From positions 25,602,723 through 25,666,722 of the forward strand of contig CM055109.1 in assembly GCA_029204225.1 (NCBI GenBank): 64,000 nt of DNA, given 5' to 3'. Made by a program: the position numbers and the translations under genes. This stretch comes from Diphasiastrum complanatum. Taxonomy: Eukaryota; Streptophyta; Lycopodiopsida; Lycopodiales; Lycopodiaceae. The notes beneath the pieces are model-generated. The model had not been told where the DNA came from. It saw only the letters and a list, made by a program, of their open reading frames with translations, and ran no database searches. Shown piece by piece: positions 29,808-40,899 of the stretch (positions are counted from its first letter, which is position 1; every line of letters starts with the position of its first letter).

Positions 29808-30430
29808 TCAATGTGTTATTCGACTCACATATCTACATCTAAGATTTGGAGGAGAACTATCAATATAATGAACAACTTCGCTTCTTTTTATCATAGGGAT
29901 CTTCAAACAAGCAAATGTTATTTCAAGTAGGCTTGTTGGCTTTGTTAACATTGATGTTGTAATTAGTTTTAACATGTTGTTGTCCATGTGTTCCAATCCT
30001 ATACGTTTTGCATCTTCTATTTCCATATTCAAATTTCCAGATGGTTCAGACTTAGCATATTTTAGAATGTAATATGACCAATTTGTGTTGCTAATCCTTT
30101 GTAAGTTCATGTAAGCTTTCCAAAGAAAAAGTATACTTGGATGATATGGTACTACATTCCTATCTTCATGTCTAGGTTTTCAATGTTAACATAGGTTCAT
30201 CATCATGTTGATTATTATTTACAAGCCCTATATGTTTTGAATAAATTTTGTTATTGTTTCTTAGTTTTACATTTGAATCTTGATAAATATCATGATGTCA
30301 TTTGTCATTATGCTTTGATAATGGGGTTGTATCTTCTAGTAGAATACACGATTTTTGGAGGGGGGATCAACAATCATAGTTTCATATGCAACATTGGCAG
30401 GGAGAAGATGATCGATAGATTGTAGAGAAA
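29808..30430 (-). pseudogene. Helitron-like Rep/palm region, disrupted
   Basis: Minus-strand pieces in shifting frames read SLQSIDHLLPANVAYE, TRRYNPI, NVVPYHPSILFLWKAYMNLQ, YYILKYAKSEPSG and, further on, ITFACLKIPMIKRSEVVHYI, SSPPNLRCRY. The VPY-P-LLL-W, YxxKYxxKxEP and SPPxxRxR order is that of the region between the N-terminal domain and the helicase of Helitron-like proteins. No intact HUH motif is visible. Confidence 0.65.
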
Positions 30431-30449
30431 TGAAGGCTAGACTATTGTC

Positions 30450-31040
30450 CTAAGCATTTTTCTCATAGATGGTGTAAAACCTTGCAAATAATGGATTATG
30501 TTCCAAATTTTGTTTTAACAATCTTTGGAGGGACTTTCTCTTCGCAGACTCATTTTCAATATGTAGATCACATGCAATTGCATTATCAAGCAATGATTTT
30601 CTTGTGATCCAGCCTTCTGAAAAAGATTTATACCGTCTTTTTGTTTCAATTGAAACATCAACGAAGGCTAGATTTTGCACTACAAAAGGCTCTAATCCCA
30701 ATATGCTTCGTATATATTCAGGTGATTGAAATACAGTGTAGCGTATTCTATGTTTATTTTTGACACAAGAATTACAGACATACCATGCTTTTTTTGATTC
30801 ATTTTCGTATGTATATTTCCATAAAAATGTATTGGCTATTACGCACGGAAGTATATTATCAATTTCTAATATGTTTTTTTTGGAAATGTGGTGCATGGAA
30901 AAAGTTGAGCTGCCACAAGTGGAACAACATTTCATACATTTTACTAGATTCATATTGATTTCTGACCATTGATTATTCATCTCTGAAATTTCTAGTCTCG
31001 TTCTATTGAAGAGTATAAAGTTGTCCCTTTGTTTTTTCAA
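30450..31040 (-). pseudogene. Cysteine-rich N-terminal region of the Helitron-like protein
   Basis: A 196-codon minus frame with CMKC, CSTCG and later YVCNSCVKNKH, around an ILPCVIAN stretch, then YIRSILGLEPFVVQNLAFVD. A Cys-rich segment followed by such a hydrophobic block precedes the Rep region in Helitron-like proteins (DUF6570-type layout, from memory). It is collinear with the Rep and helicase relics. It starts without a clear context and ends at a stop before the Rep pieces. Confidence 0.55.
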
Positions 31041-31632
31041 TGTTCATTGTCTAGCAAACGAGTGTTTTTGGTTCATGGATGATGTCATGAATATAGTCCA
31101 AGCAACAAGAAAGATGACAATTACAGAACGTATTAAAATTTAAATGCTAAAAATGAAGATTGCAATATGCGTTTTTGAATCAAAAAGCTACAAAAGGAGA
31201 TGAAAAATTTATTATTTGAAGTATCAAAAAGAGGAAGTAGTCTTTATATAAAGACCTGCAAACATATAAACATACCAAATGATCATCTATGATTCTTAGA
31301 TAGCAAAGAAAGAAAAATTTATTATAGTACAAGGACACATTGGAAAATGTATCATAGCAGATAGAATTGTAGCAAGTATTTGAAGAAGTTTGAGAGAAGA
31401 AAAACAAAATAGAACAAAACAGTTGAATCAATTGCTAATTTGTAGTTTTAAAATATCATATCATTCCGCATCGATTTAGTATCACATATTTTCATAATTC
31501 ATTTTAAATTTCAAACATATCAGCAAATAAACTCATAAAAAAATAAAATTGTAATTACATTGCGTGAAATTATTAGGACATGTAATATAACTTATATTCG
31601 TTCTTTGTTCTTTGTACATAGTATCTGTAAAT
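31041..31632. other. No gene recognised
   Basis: AT-rich spacer between the kinase stop codon and the Helitron-like frame. Nothing recognised. Confidence 0.4.
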
Positions 31633-32706
31633 TCAAAATATACAAAATGCAGGCATCATTTTGGCGATTTGTCGAAGATATTGATCTGGATGCAAGTTAA
31701 ATATCTTAAGATTATCATCTAAATCTAGTAAATTTTTTCTTACATGCTCGTCAGTAATATAATATTCTTTTGCGATAATATATTTGATATGCTCTGCATT
31801 AGCTACTGGAAGGCTCTGATTCCAATCAGGATAGTGCAACTTACAAAATTCCTCACAAAATGTGATGAGTTCGATGATCAGCCATGCCACTGACCATGTG
31901 TCTGTAGCTCTCGTGTACACATGGTTGCGATTTAGCAACTCGGGAGCTAACCACGGCCGAAGTGCATGGGTTGTCGGATTGGCCACCCAAGATTTTTTGG
32001 ATTCGTATTGGACTCTTACTGCCATTCCCCAATCGATAACACCAATTCTGGGATGCATTTGGTTGGTGAAATCGATCATGACATTAGCTACGTGCAAATC
32101 GCAATGTAAAAGTAATTCATTATGTGCAAATGCCATTGTTTGCACGAAAGCATGTGAGATGCCACACACATGGTCACAAATTGATTTTATCTTGACCATC
32201 TCATCTAACGATATAATAGGGTCTACTTGAGAACTCTTTACCTTACCATTTTCCTGCAACTTTGTCATGGCTCTTCTGAACGAGCCATTCTTGATTGGTA
32301 GCTTCATCGTCGTATCGTCCAGGCTACCTCCATTGAAGTACGGGAAGATAGAGACCAAAGGAGGTTGTCGTGTATGTCCAATTCTCCGCACAATTCCCAT
32401 GTGTGCAATATCAATACTAACCTCTTGCGCGAAGGATTTTAATTTGTCTTGCTGCTCACCATTGTATCTCTTTGCGACAAAAACAACTCCTTCAGGGAAG
32501 AAAGATATTCCGATGATTTCAGTTTTAAAACAGGATCCAAATGTACCAAATCCTACTCTTTCTTTCCAAATAATTGCATCATTTCCCACTGATAGAGTGC
32601 ATTTGGAATTCCTGACACTCGCTGCTAGTCGTGTAAAATCTATTTTCTTAAACTTCATTGATGAATTGTCTCCCACATGTGAATGGCATTGATGTTCTAA
32701 TCGCAT
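31633..32706 (-). CDS. Protein kinase with HCDLHxxN and IDWG motifs
   Basis: An uninterrupted frame whose best ATG is at 32706. It remains open upstream to 32820 (395 codons), where it meets the LTR of the gypsy element, so the native N-terminus may be lost. Numbered from the longer frame: Gly loop VGFGTFGS (89-96), Lys 117 in VAKRY, alpha-C Glu 133, catalytic loop HCDLHVANV (Asp 241, Asn 246), metal-binding IDWG (Asp 263, normally DFG), WLAPE (290-294) and DTWSVAWLIIEL. All core catalytic residues are present. HCDLH for HRDLK is an unusual loop. An open kinase among dead genes suggests recent acquisition or selection. Substrate unknown. A charged, coiled-coil-like segment precedes the kinase domain. 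Confidence 0.85.
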   Translation of the reverse strand: MRLEHQCHSHVGDNSSMKFKKIDFTRLAASVRNSKCTLSVGNDAIIWKERVGFGTFGSCFKTEIIGISFFPEGVVFVAKRYNGEQQDKLKSFAQEVSIDIAHMGIVRRIGHTRQPPLVSIFPYFNGGSLDDTTMKLPIKNGSFRRAMTKLQENGKVKSSQVDPIISLDEMVKIKSICDHVCGISHAFVQTMAFAHNELLLHCDLHVANVMIDFTNQMHPRIGVIDWGMAVRVQYESKKSWVANPTTHALRPWLAPELLNRNHVYTRATDTWSVAWLIIELITFCEEFCKLHYPDWNQSLPVANAEHIKYIIAKEYYITDEHVRKNLLDLDDNLKIFNLHPDQYLRQIAKMMPAFCIF

Positions 32707-32807
32707 TTTTTTTGATAACACAATTTGTGACTCGATGTGTTTAGCTCTTTTATTTTTTTCTTTCTGTATTCTGCACAGCTTGTCCCAACATTCTAATTTA
32801 GCTCTAA

Positions 32808-33741
32808 TGGTGTTTTTCAACCACTTTGAGCGATAGCTTCTCCATGTTTTTCAATGGATTAGCAATAGCTGATTTATCATGCTAAGTATATTTGTTAAGC
32901 ATTACACATCACTCAAACTGAAAAATTTATGATAAAATTCTCTTAAAAGTCATTTTTTTCTCAATTTTAGTGAATTCTATGAGTTGTAAGGATCAATTTA
33001 CCTTTTTGGATCATTTGGATCCGAGTTACGGATTAGAAGTTATAGCCATTTGAAAATCCTTAATAAGTTTAACTCTTGAAAAGCATAAATAATATTCCAT
33101 TATAAAAACAGAATCTAATTGTTCTTTATTTTTTGGAGTTTTTACTATAGAAAGTAAATCTGTAATTCATGAGACTGTAAAAACATACCATTTATTGTAT
33201 ACTATGGGTTATAGATTCAATATGAGCACATAAATCCATTTTTTTTCAAATTCATAAAAACAAATACTTATTATTCATAGTAACCAAAAAACCGATCTAC
33301 ATGCTTAACCAAATGATTAAGCCATAAAATACATTTAAAAGGTAAATGATTTTACCTCAGATCCTTATGCTGTGACTTAAATTTCAAGGGCATGTCCACA
33401 GGTTAAGGGATCTTCAGCAGGTCCGGTCCAATAGGTAATTTATTGTTTCACAGTCACTTTTGAGTGTTGCTAAAAATAGCTTATCGCTATTTAACAAACT
33501 TATCAAAAATAGTAACGTAGTAAAAATAGCTCTAATTTGTCTGATATAACTGTCATTTGAAAATTGATTCTGACATTTGAGCTACTCTTTAACATAGCCA
33601 CATTCGTATATCAGTAAAAAGTGGCATAATAGCAGATTTTGCACATATGAGATACCTCTAGCACATTTTCTTCTAGAAAATCAGCATCAATGGGATGTAG
33701 TTGCTGAAATTTTGAAATTTTGAATAGAAAAATGCACTACA
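32808..33741 (-). repeat. Gypsy 3' LTR (left)
   Basis: 934 bp, matching 45735-46685. On the coding strand it starts TGTAGTGCATTTTTC, directly after a purine-rich tract. Its far end abuts the open kinase frame. Confidence 0.8.
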
Positions 33742-33760
33742 TGTTTCTCCCCCACTTAAA
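33742..33760 (-). other. Polypurine tract of the gypsy element
   Basis: On the minus strand AAGTGGGGGAGAAACA runs up to the TGTAGTG start of the 3' LTR, in the position and composition expected of a polypurine tract. Confidence 0.7.
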
Positions 33761-34870
33761 TGTGAAGCGTCCCCGCAAACAGAGGGAATAGTCTTTGACA
33801 TTTGATTTTGTATCATAAAGCCATTGATTTAGCTTTACGATCTTTTCATCTTTTCAGCATCTCAAGGTTTTCTTCATCAATTAATGGGCTCAACACACAA
33901 TATAGTGTGGTGCTAACCATTATTATTCAACAACATGAATCCAAAGGCCATTGATTCAACCTTTAGATCTTTCAGCAACATTGTCTTTATCCTAAATAAA
34001 AATCCTGCATTACATCCAACCCGTGTCTGAAGAAAATATGCTCCCATTCCCATCAAATCATAATGTAATGTCCATCATCAAAACCATGCATTGTTGGGAA
34101 ATGTTGATGCAATCTTCATTGTCGTAACAAGATATGAATGCAGTTTCTTAGCTTTGTGTCTAGGTCTTCATATAATGTAGTGTGTGCAATGCAGTCGGTT
34201 CTAAAAGTTGGATCTTTGTCATTCACATTGTGAATATATCTCATTCTCATAAAAAACCTGTTCACTCCCTTAAATAATAGGTAGATTTTTTTTTTTTCAA
34301 GCAAATATTCATGCTATACCTCACATTTCTACTCTCATAGATAGATTTTGAATGAGATCTGATATTTTCTATTCTTACCAAAGAAAATATATGATCCAAT
34401 TATGATTCTCAAGACCTTATGAACGACAAAATAGAAAACACTCATCATATTCTCTCCACTCATTTTTCCACTGATCACTCAAAAGATCTCACAAATACTC
34501 TCAATAAAAGATCCAAGATGGTCTTCAGCAGCAACAGATGTCTTCGACATAAATCCATAATCATCAATAGGTGTTTTTTTTTTTCTTCACTCACCTCCCC
34601 ACTGGTAATGTTTTATCCATTCCAAATCTTCATATTTCCTCTCAATACCACCCTCATGACACTATTCAACAAAAATGCCCATCCAAGGCATTAGAACATT
34701 GCATCCCATCTTCAGATCAATGCATTGTGCAAGTAGACATGAAATGCAAGGTCTCAGATTTTTCATCAAATGGATGCATACACCACTATGTCTAATTGAT
34801 GCAAGTGTAAATTGTGGGTGTTATGCACTTATTAAATGTATTCACATATATACACATATAAATATTTATT
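33761..34870. other. Non-coding 3' internal region of the gypsy element
   Basis: Between the post-pol gene and the polypurine tract. AT-rich, with no convincing frame on the element's coding strand beyond short ones such as 34116-34304. Confidence 0.45.
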
Positions 34871-36108
34871 TTACTCAAGAACCGTTTTGCACTCATCTGT
34901 TCGAGGCGTAAAACTTCCAGAAGGGCTCTGTACTTTTATTCCATTATTATCAATGAAAATTGGATTTGCTCCTTCTAAGAATTTGTGTTGGAACATTTCG
35001 TTCAATATTTCTCTCTCTATTACTTGTTCATCTTTGATCCGAATATATAACATTAAATCAAAATTCTTTTCCATGGATACATTGGGATTACACCACCAAC
35101 ATTCCAATTTAAGCTTTTTCGGTTTACAATTGTAACCCCATGGTCTTTCCAACCATAAATATAAATAGTTGGCATAATGTCCTGCCAATCTTACTGATGA
35201 ACTGCTATTAAATCTTGACCATGAATGAAACATTCTTAAACTGGCACACGCATCAGTATAGGATTGAATGATCCCGGAATTATAGGCCATCTGAAAAGCC
35301 AATTCTTAGACTCACTGGTAGATGCCCTTAACTCTAACTCTTGATGCACTATAGGAAATTCAGGAAGAGAAATGTATATAACATAATTATCAAAACGTTC
35401 ATAACAGTTTCTATCGACAAATATTTCTTGTCCGTACACTGGGGTGATAGGAAAACTGCTTTGACTTGTTATTTTTTTTTTGTTTTTTTCTTCTTGCAAA
35501 TTTTTTTCTTCTTTTTGTTTATATTTTTTTAAGATCTATAGAAAATGAGACACATTTTTGTCTCAACATAAATATTTCTTCATTTTGTTGAAAGTTGATC
35601 AAATTAGTAGTCCTCAATTTTTCTTCATATATGGATGATTGGGTTTTCATTTCTAATTCTAATGACTTATACGCTCTTTTTCCTTTATCACATTCTAGGG
35701 TAAAACTACTGATTTCATTATCTTTTCGTATTATAATATTTTTAATTTTTCTGATCTCATTCTTTAGCTCTTGAATATCGTTTCTTCTTCTTTTTCTATC
35801 ACTTAGCAAAAATTCTATCTTCTTATCCTTTCTCATATCTTGAGGATTTTCTTGAAGAGGAATAGTAGTACGATTTTCATCATCTATAATTGGTATTATT
35901 TCTGGTTCTCTATTCATTGGAATAGGTTGTTTTGGTTAGATGTATCTTGAATATTATCAACCTTTTCTATTCCATTTGAATTCATTGGATGGTTATTTAC
36001 ATCACAAGGCAATACCTCAGTTTCAAGATCCATCTCTTGATCTTGAATAGAAGCAAAACTTATTCCCATAGGCGAACGATACTCATGGTCATTATTCCCG
36101 GAATCCAT
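34871..36108 (-). pseudogene. Post-pol gene: coiled-coil protein of unknown function
   Basis: Four minus-strand frames in sequence (36108-35914, 35917-35519, 35499-35236, 35302-34871) overlap or abut, as one gene of about 400 codons broken by frameshifts would. The first is acidic and Asn/Asp-rich. The second is Lys/Glu-rich and strongly coiled-coil-like (RNDIQELKNEIRKIKNIII). The last two look globular, with ITPVYGQEIFVDRNCYERF, RLAGHYANYLYLWLERPWG and KLECWWCNP. No transmembrane segment or signal peptide is apparent, so it does not look like an envelope protein despite the position. No family is recognised. Confidence 0.55.
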
Positions 36109-36292
36109 TAGATGCCCTAAACGATGTAGTATCGGTTCCCAATCCTGAATAAGAAAAAAAAATCAAAACACACAATAGTCGAAATTACTATATTAGTTTG
36201 AATAAAATTCTAACATAAAAAAAATGTTCTCAACAAGAAATAATATACCTGTAAATCTCACTGAAACCTATATAATGTGATATCATCTTTTG

Positions 36293-37441
36293 TAGTATTT
36301 TTTTAATCTCATACCATTTATTCTAACAGGTGATTTTCCTCCTTGTAGGTTTTCCAATCCGACTGTTCCATTAGGATAAACATCCAAAACCTTAAATGGT
36401 CCTAACCATCTCATTCTCAACTTACCAGGATGCTTTTGATATTTACTATCGTATAATAGTACATAATCATTTTCTTCAAAAACTCTTCTTTTTTATATGT
36501 CTATCATGCCACGCTTTTCTTCTATTTTGAACCACCTCTTGGGTAAAAAGTGCTCTAGTTCTTTGTTCCTCTAATTGATTAAGTCGATTAAGCCTTTCTT
36601 GCAATGAATCTACATCTCCCAATCTTTTTTCTATGGCTACTCTTAAACTCGAAACTTGATATTCTAATGGCACTACTGCTTCTAATCCATATACTAGATT
36701 AAAAGGAGTATGTTGAGTAGTAACCTTATAAGCTGTTCTATATGACCATAATGCAATATTGAACTTTTTATCCCAATCTGTACGATGTTTTTCACAAACT
36801 TTCGTGAGTATCTTGCATATAGTTTTATTTGTGGCTTCGACTTGTCCATTTCCTCTAGGGTAGTAGGGTGAAGATTTTTTATGCACAATCATGTAGTCTC
36901 TAGTCAATACTTCTATAGTATCATTTAGGAAGTGTTTTCCCCTGTCGCTAATAAGTTCAATAGGACATCCAAATCTGCATATTATATTTTCATACAGAAA
37001 TTGAGCAACTACTTTTTGGGTATTATTTGTAAAAGCTCTAGCCTCCACCCTTTTTGTAGCATAATCTGTAGCAGCTAAGATATAGCGACATTGTGTTGCT
37101 TTTGTTGCTGGACTTATTGGTCCAACAAAATTTAAACCCCATTTCTCGAAAGGAGCTAATGGTAGAAAAGGATTTAAAGGCATGGCAAATAAATCATTAG
37201 GCTTCCCGACTCTTTGGCATGCGTCACATGACTTAACGTATTCTTGAGAATCTTTATGAAGAGTATGCCACCACAGACCTGCTTGTAACATTTTTCTAGA
37301 AGTTGTATCTCCATTGAAATGTCCTCCTGACACTCCTTCATGTGCTTCTCTAAGTATTATAGGTATTTCATGAGGTAGTACACACCTTCTTAATATTTTA
37401 TCAGAACCCATTTTATATAGTTGTCCTCCTATAAGAGTCAA
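36293..37441 (-). pseudogene. Gypsy integrase
   Basis: An H2C2 zinc domain (HEGVSGGHF through CDACQRVG) is followed by the catalytic core. The first catalytic Asp is replaced by Asn (GLNFVGPI where GxDFVGP is usual). The second Asp is in LISDRGKHF and the Glu in NGQVEATNK. The frame stops at 36476 after an A-run shift. In another frame the C-terminal domain continues (ENDYVLLYDSKYQKHPGKL, RWLGPFKV, MRLKKYYKR) to about 36293. The missing Asp and the frameshift make it inactive. Confidence 0.85.
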
Positions 37442-37458
37442 TCTTGCTGATTGGTTTA

Positions 37459-37942
37459 CTATTCGTCCTTTTTCTTTAAGGGGTAGTAACCTAGTGATAG
37501 GAATTCAGAGATTTCAAAGTACCATGGGGGAACTGCATCTACTTGGAAGAGAAACACATCTGGTGTTTCATCACAAATGCCCACAAGTGCATCTTCTTCC
37601 TCTTTCTTTGTTTCGTCAGTAATCCTAGATAAATGATCAGCTAGCAAATGAACCCCTCCTGGTTTAAGGATTATCTTAAATTATATTCTTTTAGTAAGAG
37701 TAACCATCTAGACAATCTCCCTGTCACATTAGGTTTATTAACTAGATACAATAATGCATGATGATCCACATAAAATACAAAGGGATTAGCTAATGTTTGT
37801 TGGCATAATAAATAGGATGATCTATTTTATTCTCATAAGCTTGAGCTAACATAACTCCTACTGCATATCCTGAAGCATCAGTATGTACGTGGAACCCCTT
37901 GTCCCAGTCTGGTGTGATTAATATAGGTACTTCAATAAGTTT
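37459..37942 (-). pseudogene. Gypsy RNase H with internal deletion
   Basis: After the RT stop the frame resumes as IEVPILITPDWDKGFHVHTD and ASGYAVGVMLAQ. It breaks at IYYAN, and a later piece reads FVFYVDHHALLYLVNKPNV and RLSRWLLLL. About 35 residues of the middle of RNase H (the CxxKL to KELLA section) are missing. The frame ends in the linker LADHLSRITDE, which leads towards integrase. Confidence 0.75.
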
Positions 37943-39256
37943 TTACTTCAAAAGATCAAATCCTTTTTGACACTCAGCCTTCCAAACAAAATCTGTATCT
38001 TTTTTTAGAAGCTTAGCGAGTGGAAGTGCTAATATAGCATATTTTTCTATGAAATGTCTGTAATAACCATAGTGTCCAAGAAATCCTCTTACTTGACTGA
38101 TATTCTTTGGTGGAGATAATTCAGCTATAACTTTTACCTTTTGTGGTTCAGTCATTATCCCATTTCTAGAGACTATATGACCCAGTAAGATTCCATGTTT
38201 TCCTCCAAAAACACATTTTTCAGGATTTAGAACTATAACATATGTTCTAAATTTCTCAAAACATTTTCTAAGTGGAATCACATGGGGTTCATTACCACTA
38301 AATACACTAAAATTATCTAAGAAAATTTCCATGAAATCTCTTAGATATTCTTTAAAGGCTTGTGTAACCACCCTTTGAAACGTGGCTGGAGCATTACATA
38401 ATCCAAAAGGCATGACTTTATAAGCATATACCCCCCAATCAGTAGTAAAAGCAGTTTTTGGCTGATCTTTTTCTTGTATTGATACTTGATTATAGCCACT
38501 AAAACCATCCATGAAAGAGTACAATTGGTGTCCACGAACTGCATCTAACACACTATCAATAAATGGTAGTGGAAAATAATCTTTCTTTATGGATGCATTA
38601 ATTTTTCTATAGTCAACACATATCCTTAATTTACCATTCTTCTTGGGTACAATGACTATAGGGGATACCCACTCACTAGTGGGTACTTCATATATGAAAC
38701 CCACATCTAATAGCTTTTCTAATTCTTCTTTTACTAATAATGAATATTTTGGATTAAGTCTGTAAGGTCTTTGCCTTATCGGTGGCTTGTCGGGTAGTAA
38801 TTCTATTTTATGTGTACATATGCTTGGGGGTATTCCTTTTAAACCTTTATAATTCCAAGCAAATATGTCACTGTATTCCCGTAATAAATCTTGTAACTGA
38901 ATTCTATCATTGTAGGACAATTGAGCACCAATGGAGACAAACTTTTCCTCCCCTTCTTTTCCTAAATTAACTTTAATAGTAGCTGGAGCTTGGGAGTATT
39001 GTCCTTCTAGAGGATCCATAGGATTTTGAATATAACTTCCAACATGGGCGGGTCTTGTAGCTATCTCTACATCCTCTACTGCATACTTTTGAAAGAAAGG
39101 TGGATATTGAGATATTTCTCTTTCTAGATGTTGATCATTTCTCTGTTTAACTCTTCTTTCCTTATCTTCAATATCCAGTTCATTACACATCACCATATTA
39201 CATTGTACATCAATAGTGTAATTTATACTAGATATTAGCCAATCAATTAATTCCAT
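37943..39256 (-). pseudogene. Gypsy reverse transcriptase
   Basis: A 437-codon open block. It has the RT entry LEKLLDVGFIYEVPTSEWVS, VPKKNGKLRICVDYRKIN, DGFSGYNQV, FGLCNAPATFQR and the active-site strand EIFLDNFSVF, where the second Asp of the usual xxDD is Asn (near 38320). The thumb follows (LGHIVSRNGIM, VRGFLGHYGYYRHFI, LLKKDTDFVW). The N-terminal 110 residues are a linker after protease. Loss of the active-site Asp would abolish polymerase activity. Confidence 0.88.
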
Positions 39257-39330
39257 ATCACTCTCTATTTCCTCGCATACTCCTTCATCAATTTTTACGT
39301 ATGGATCAATTTCTATGGGTGCTTCTTCCT

Positions 39331-40899
39331 TTATTGCTTTGTTTTGATAAACTTTTGTTTCTTGTAATATAAAGCCAACTTTCTAGTTTGGTAATCACTA
39401 GTAGTTATAGATGAAGTCCAGTTTGTGGTGTCATTTTCATTTTCAGAGGAAATATCAGATTCTAGCCCAGATCTTCCAGTTAAGCTAGAACTAGTGGTCA
39501 TTTTTACTTTAACAGTTTTCCCTGTTTTTGTCTGTATTATCAAAGTATCTTTATCCCAGTCATGAGATACTTTAGCTTGTTTCAACCATGGCCTTCCTAG
39601 GAGAAGTGGATATGGAGTATTGATAGAATGCATTTTAATAACCACATAATGTACTTCATACTTCTCTCCTGCTATACGAGTTTCAACTTTTCTTGCAATA
39701 CCTAGAGGTTTTACCTTTTTGTGATTTGCCATTCTTATAATAAAAGGTGCATTTTCCAGATTGTCTATCCCAACTTTCATTTGAATTTCCTCTGGCATAA
39801 TATTTACTCCAGATCCTCCATCTATGAAAACTCCCTTAATATAATAATCGTTCACATCAGCATCTATCATAGGATTAAGGGGATCTGTAGTAATATTATG
39901 AGAATGGATTTCATAAGGAATTTTCTTTGTGAGAGATTTATAAAGAGCTTTTTTGCATTTTGGTGATATTTGTATTAACTGTGCAAAAGATATGTTGGGT
40001 ATCATAGAGCCTAGATCTTTAATTATATCATAGTATTCCACTCCTTTTGATATACCTAGTATCTTTTTACCCTTGTTTCTTGAGTGATTTATTATTGGAT
40101 TTGGTGGCTTTTGAAATGCCATGAAGGGAGATTTTCTTTCCATCTCATTCATTGCTTCCTCATGAACTTCTCTATCTGCATCTCTGCTAGGATATATTGC
40201 TTCATATATAAGTGGCTTATCTACATTCTTCTTATGTTCTATCGTTGGTAATCCCATGGTCTCATTTATCATAGGAGATATAGTATTAGCAATAGCTTGT
40301 GCTCTAGTAATAGCTCCAACCATAATGTCATTCTCCTGAGGATTGGAAATAGCTTCTACTTGAATTGAGTTGGTACTAGAAGCTTCCAATTTTCCCTTTT
40401 GTTTTACATTTTTTGGACAATTTTTTTGGAAATGTTCTCCACCACAATAACATTGTATGTTATTTTTAATTGGATAAGATCTTTTGTTTGAATTATTTCC
40501 ATTATTATAATTCTTTCTATACTGTTCTTGGCTAGATTGTGGTTGTCCATATGATGATATTGGCATTTGTGGTTGAGAATGAGTCAAATAGACCGGATAA
40601 TAAGGAAGTCCATTATATGGTGGTGTATAATTCATATTTTGTGTAGACAATCCATTATAAAAAGCTGGTGTAGGTAACACAACATGAGGATAATCTTGTC
40701 CATGATTATATTTAGGATCTACATTAGCCACTAGAGGATTTCTTAATTTACCTCCCCGTCCATTTTTGTTATAATAGCATTCTGTAGTATTATGATTTGA
40801 TCTTTTACAAATTTCACAAAATTTTGAGGTCAAAGGCATATTCATTGGTAATGTGAAGGTATAGAAGGTGGTGGATACAATTGTTGTTGATAAGGGCAA
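39331..40899 (-). pseudogene. Gypsy gag C-terminus and protease
   Basis: The frame carries a CEICKRSNHNTTEC zinc knuckle (about 40776-40818) and a second, shorter CYCGGEHFQKNC near 40440. A pepsin-like protease follows with GVFIDGGSGVNIM near 39830 and LLGRPWL later. DGGS in place of DTG/DSG is usual in Tat/Athila-type plant elements, so the active site looks intact. The 5' end overlaps the preceding gag frame in another phase, and a stop separates it from RT. Confidence 0.82.

Noticed and set aside
31862-32692. Plus-strand frames opposite the kinase
   Set aside because: They are antisense shadows of the kinase, whose motifs are all on the minus strand.
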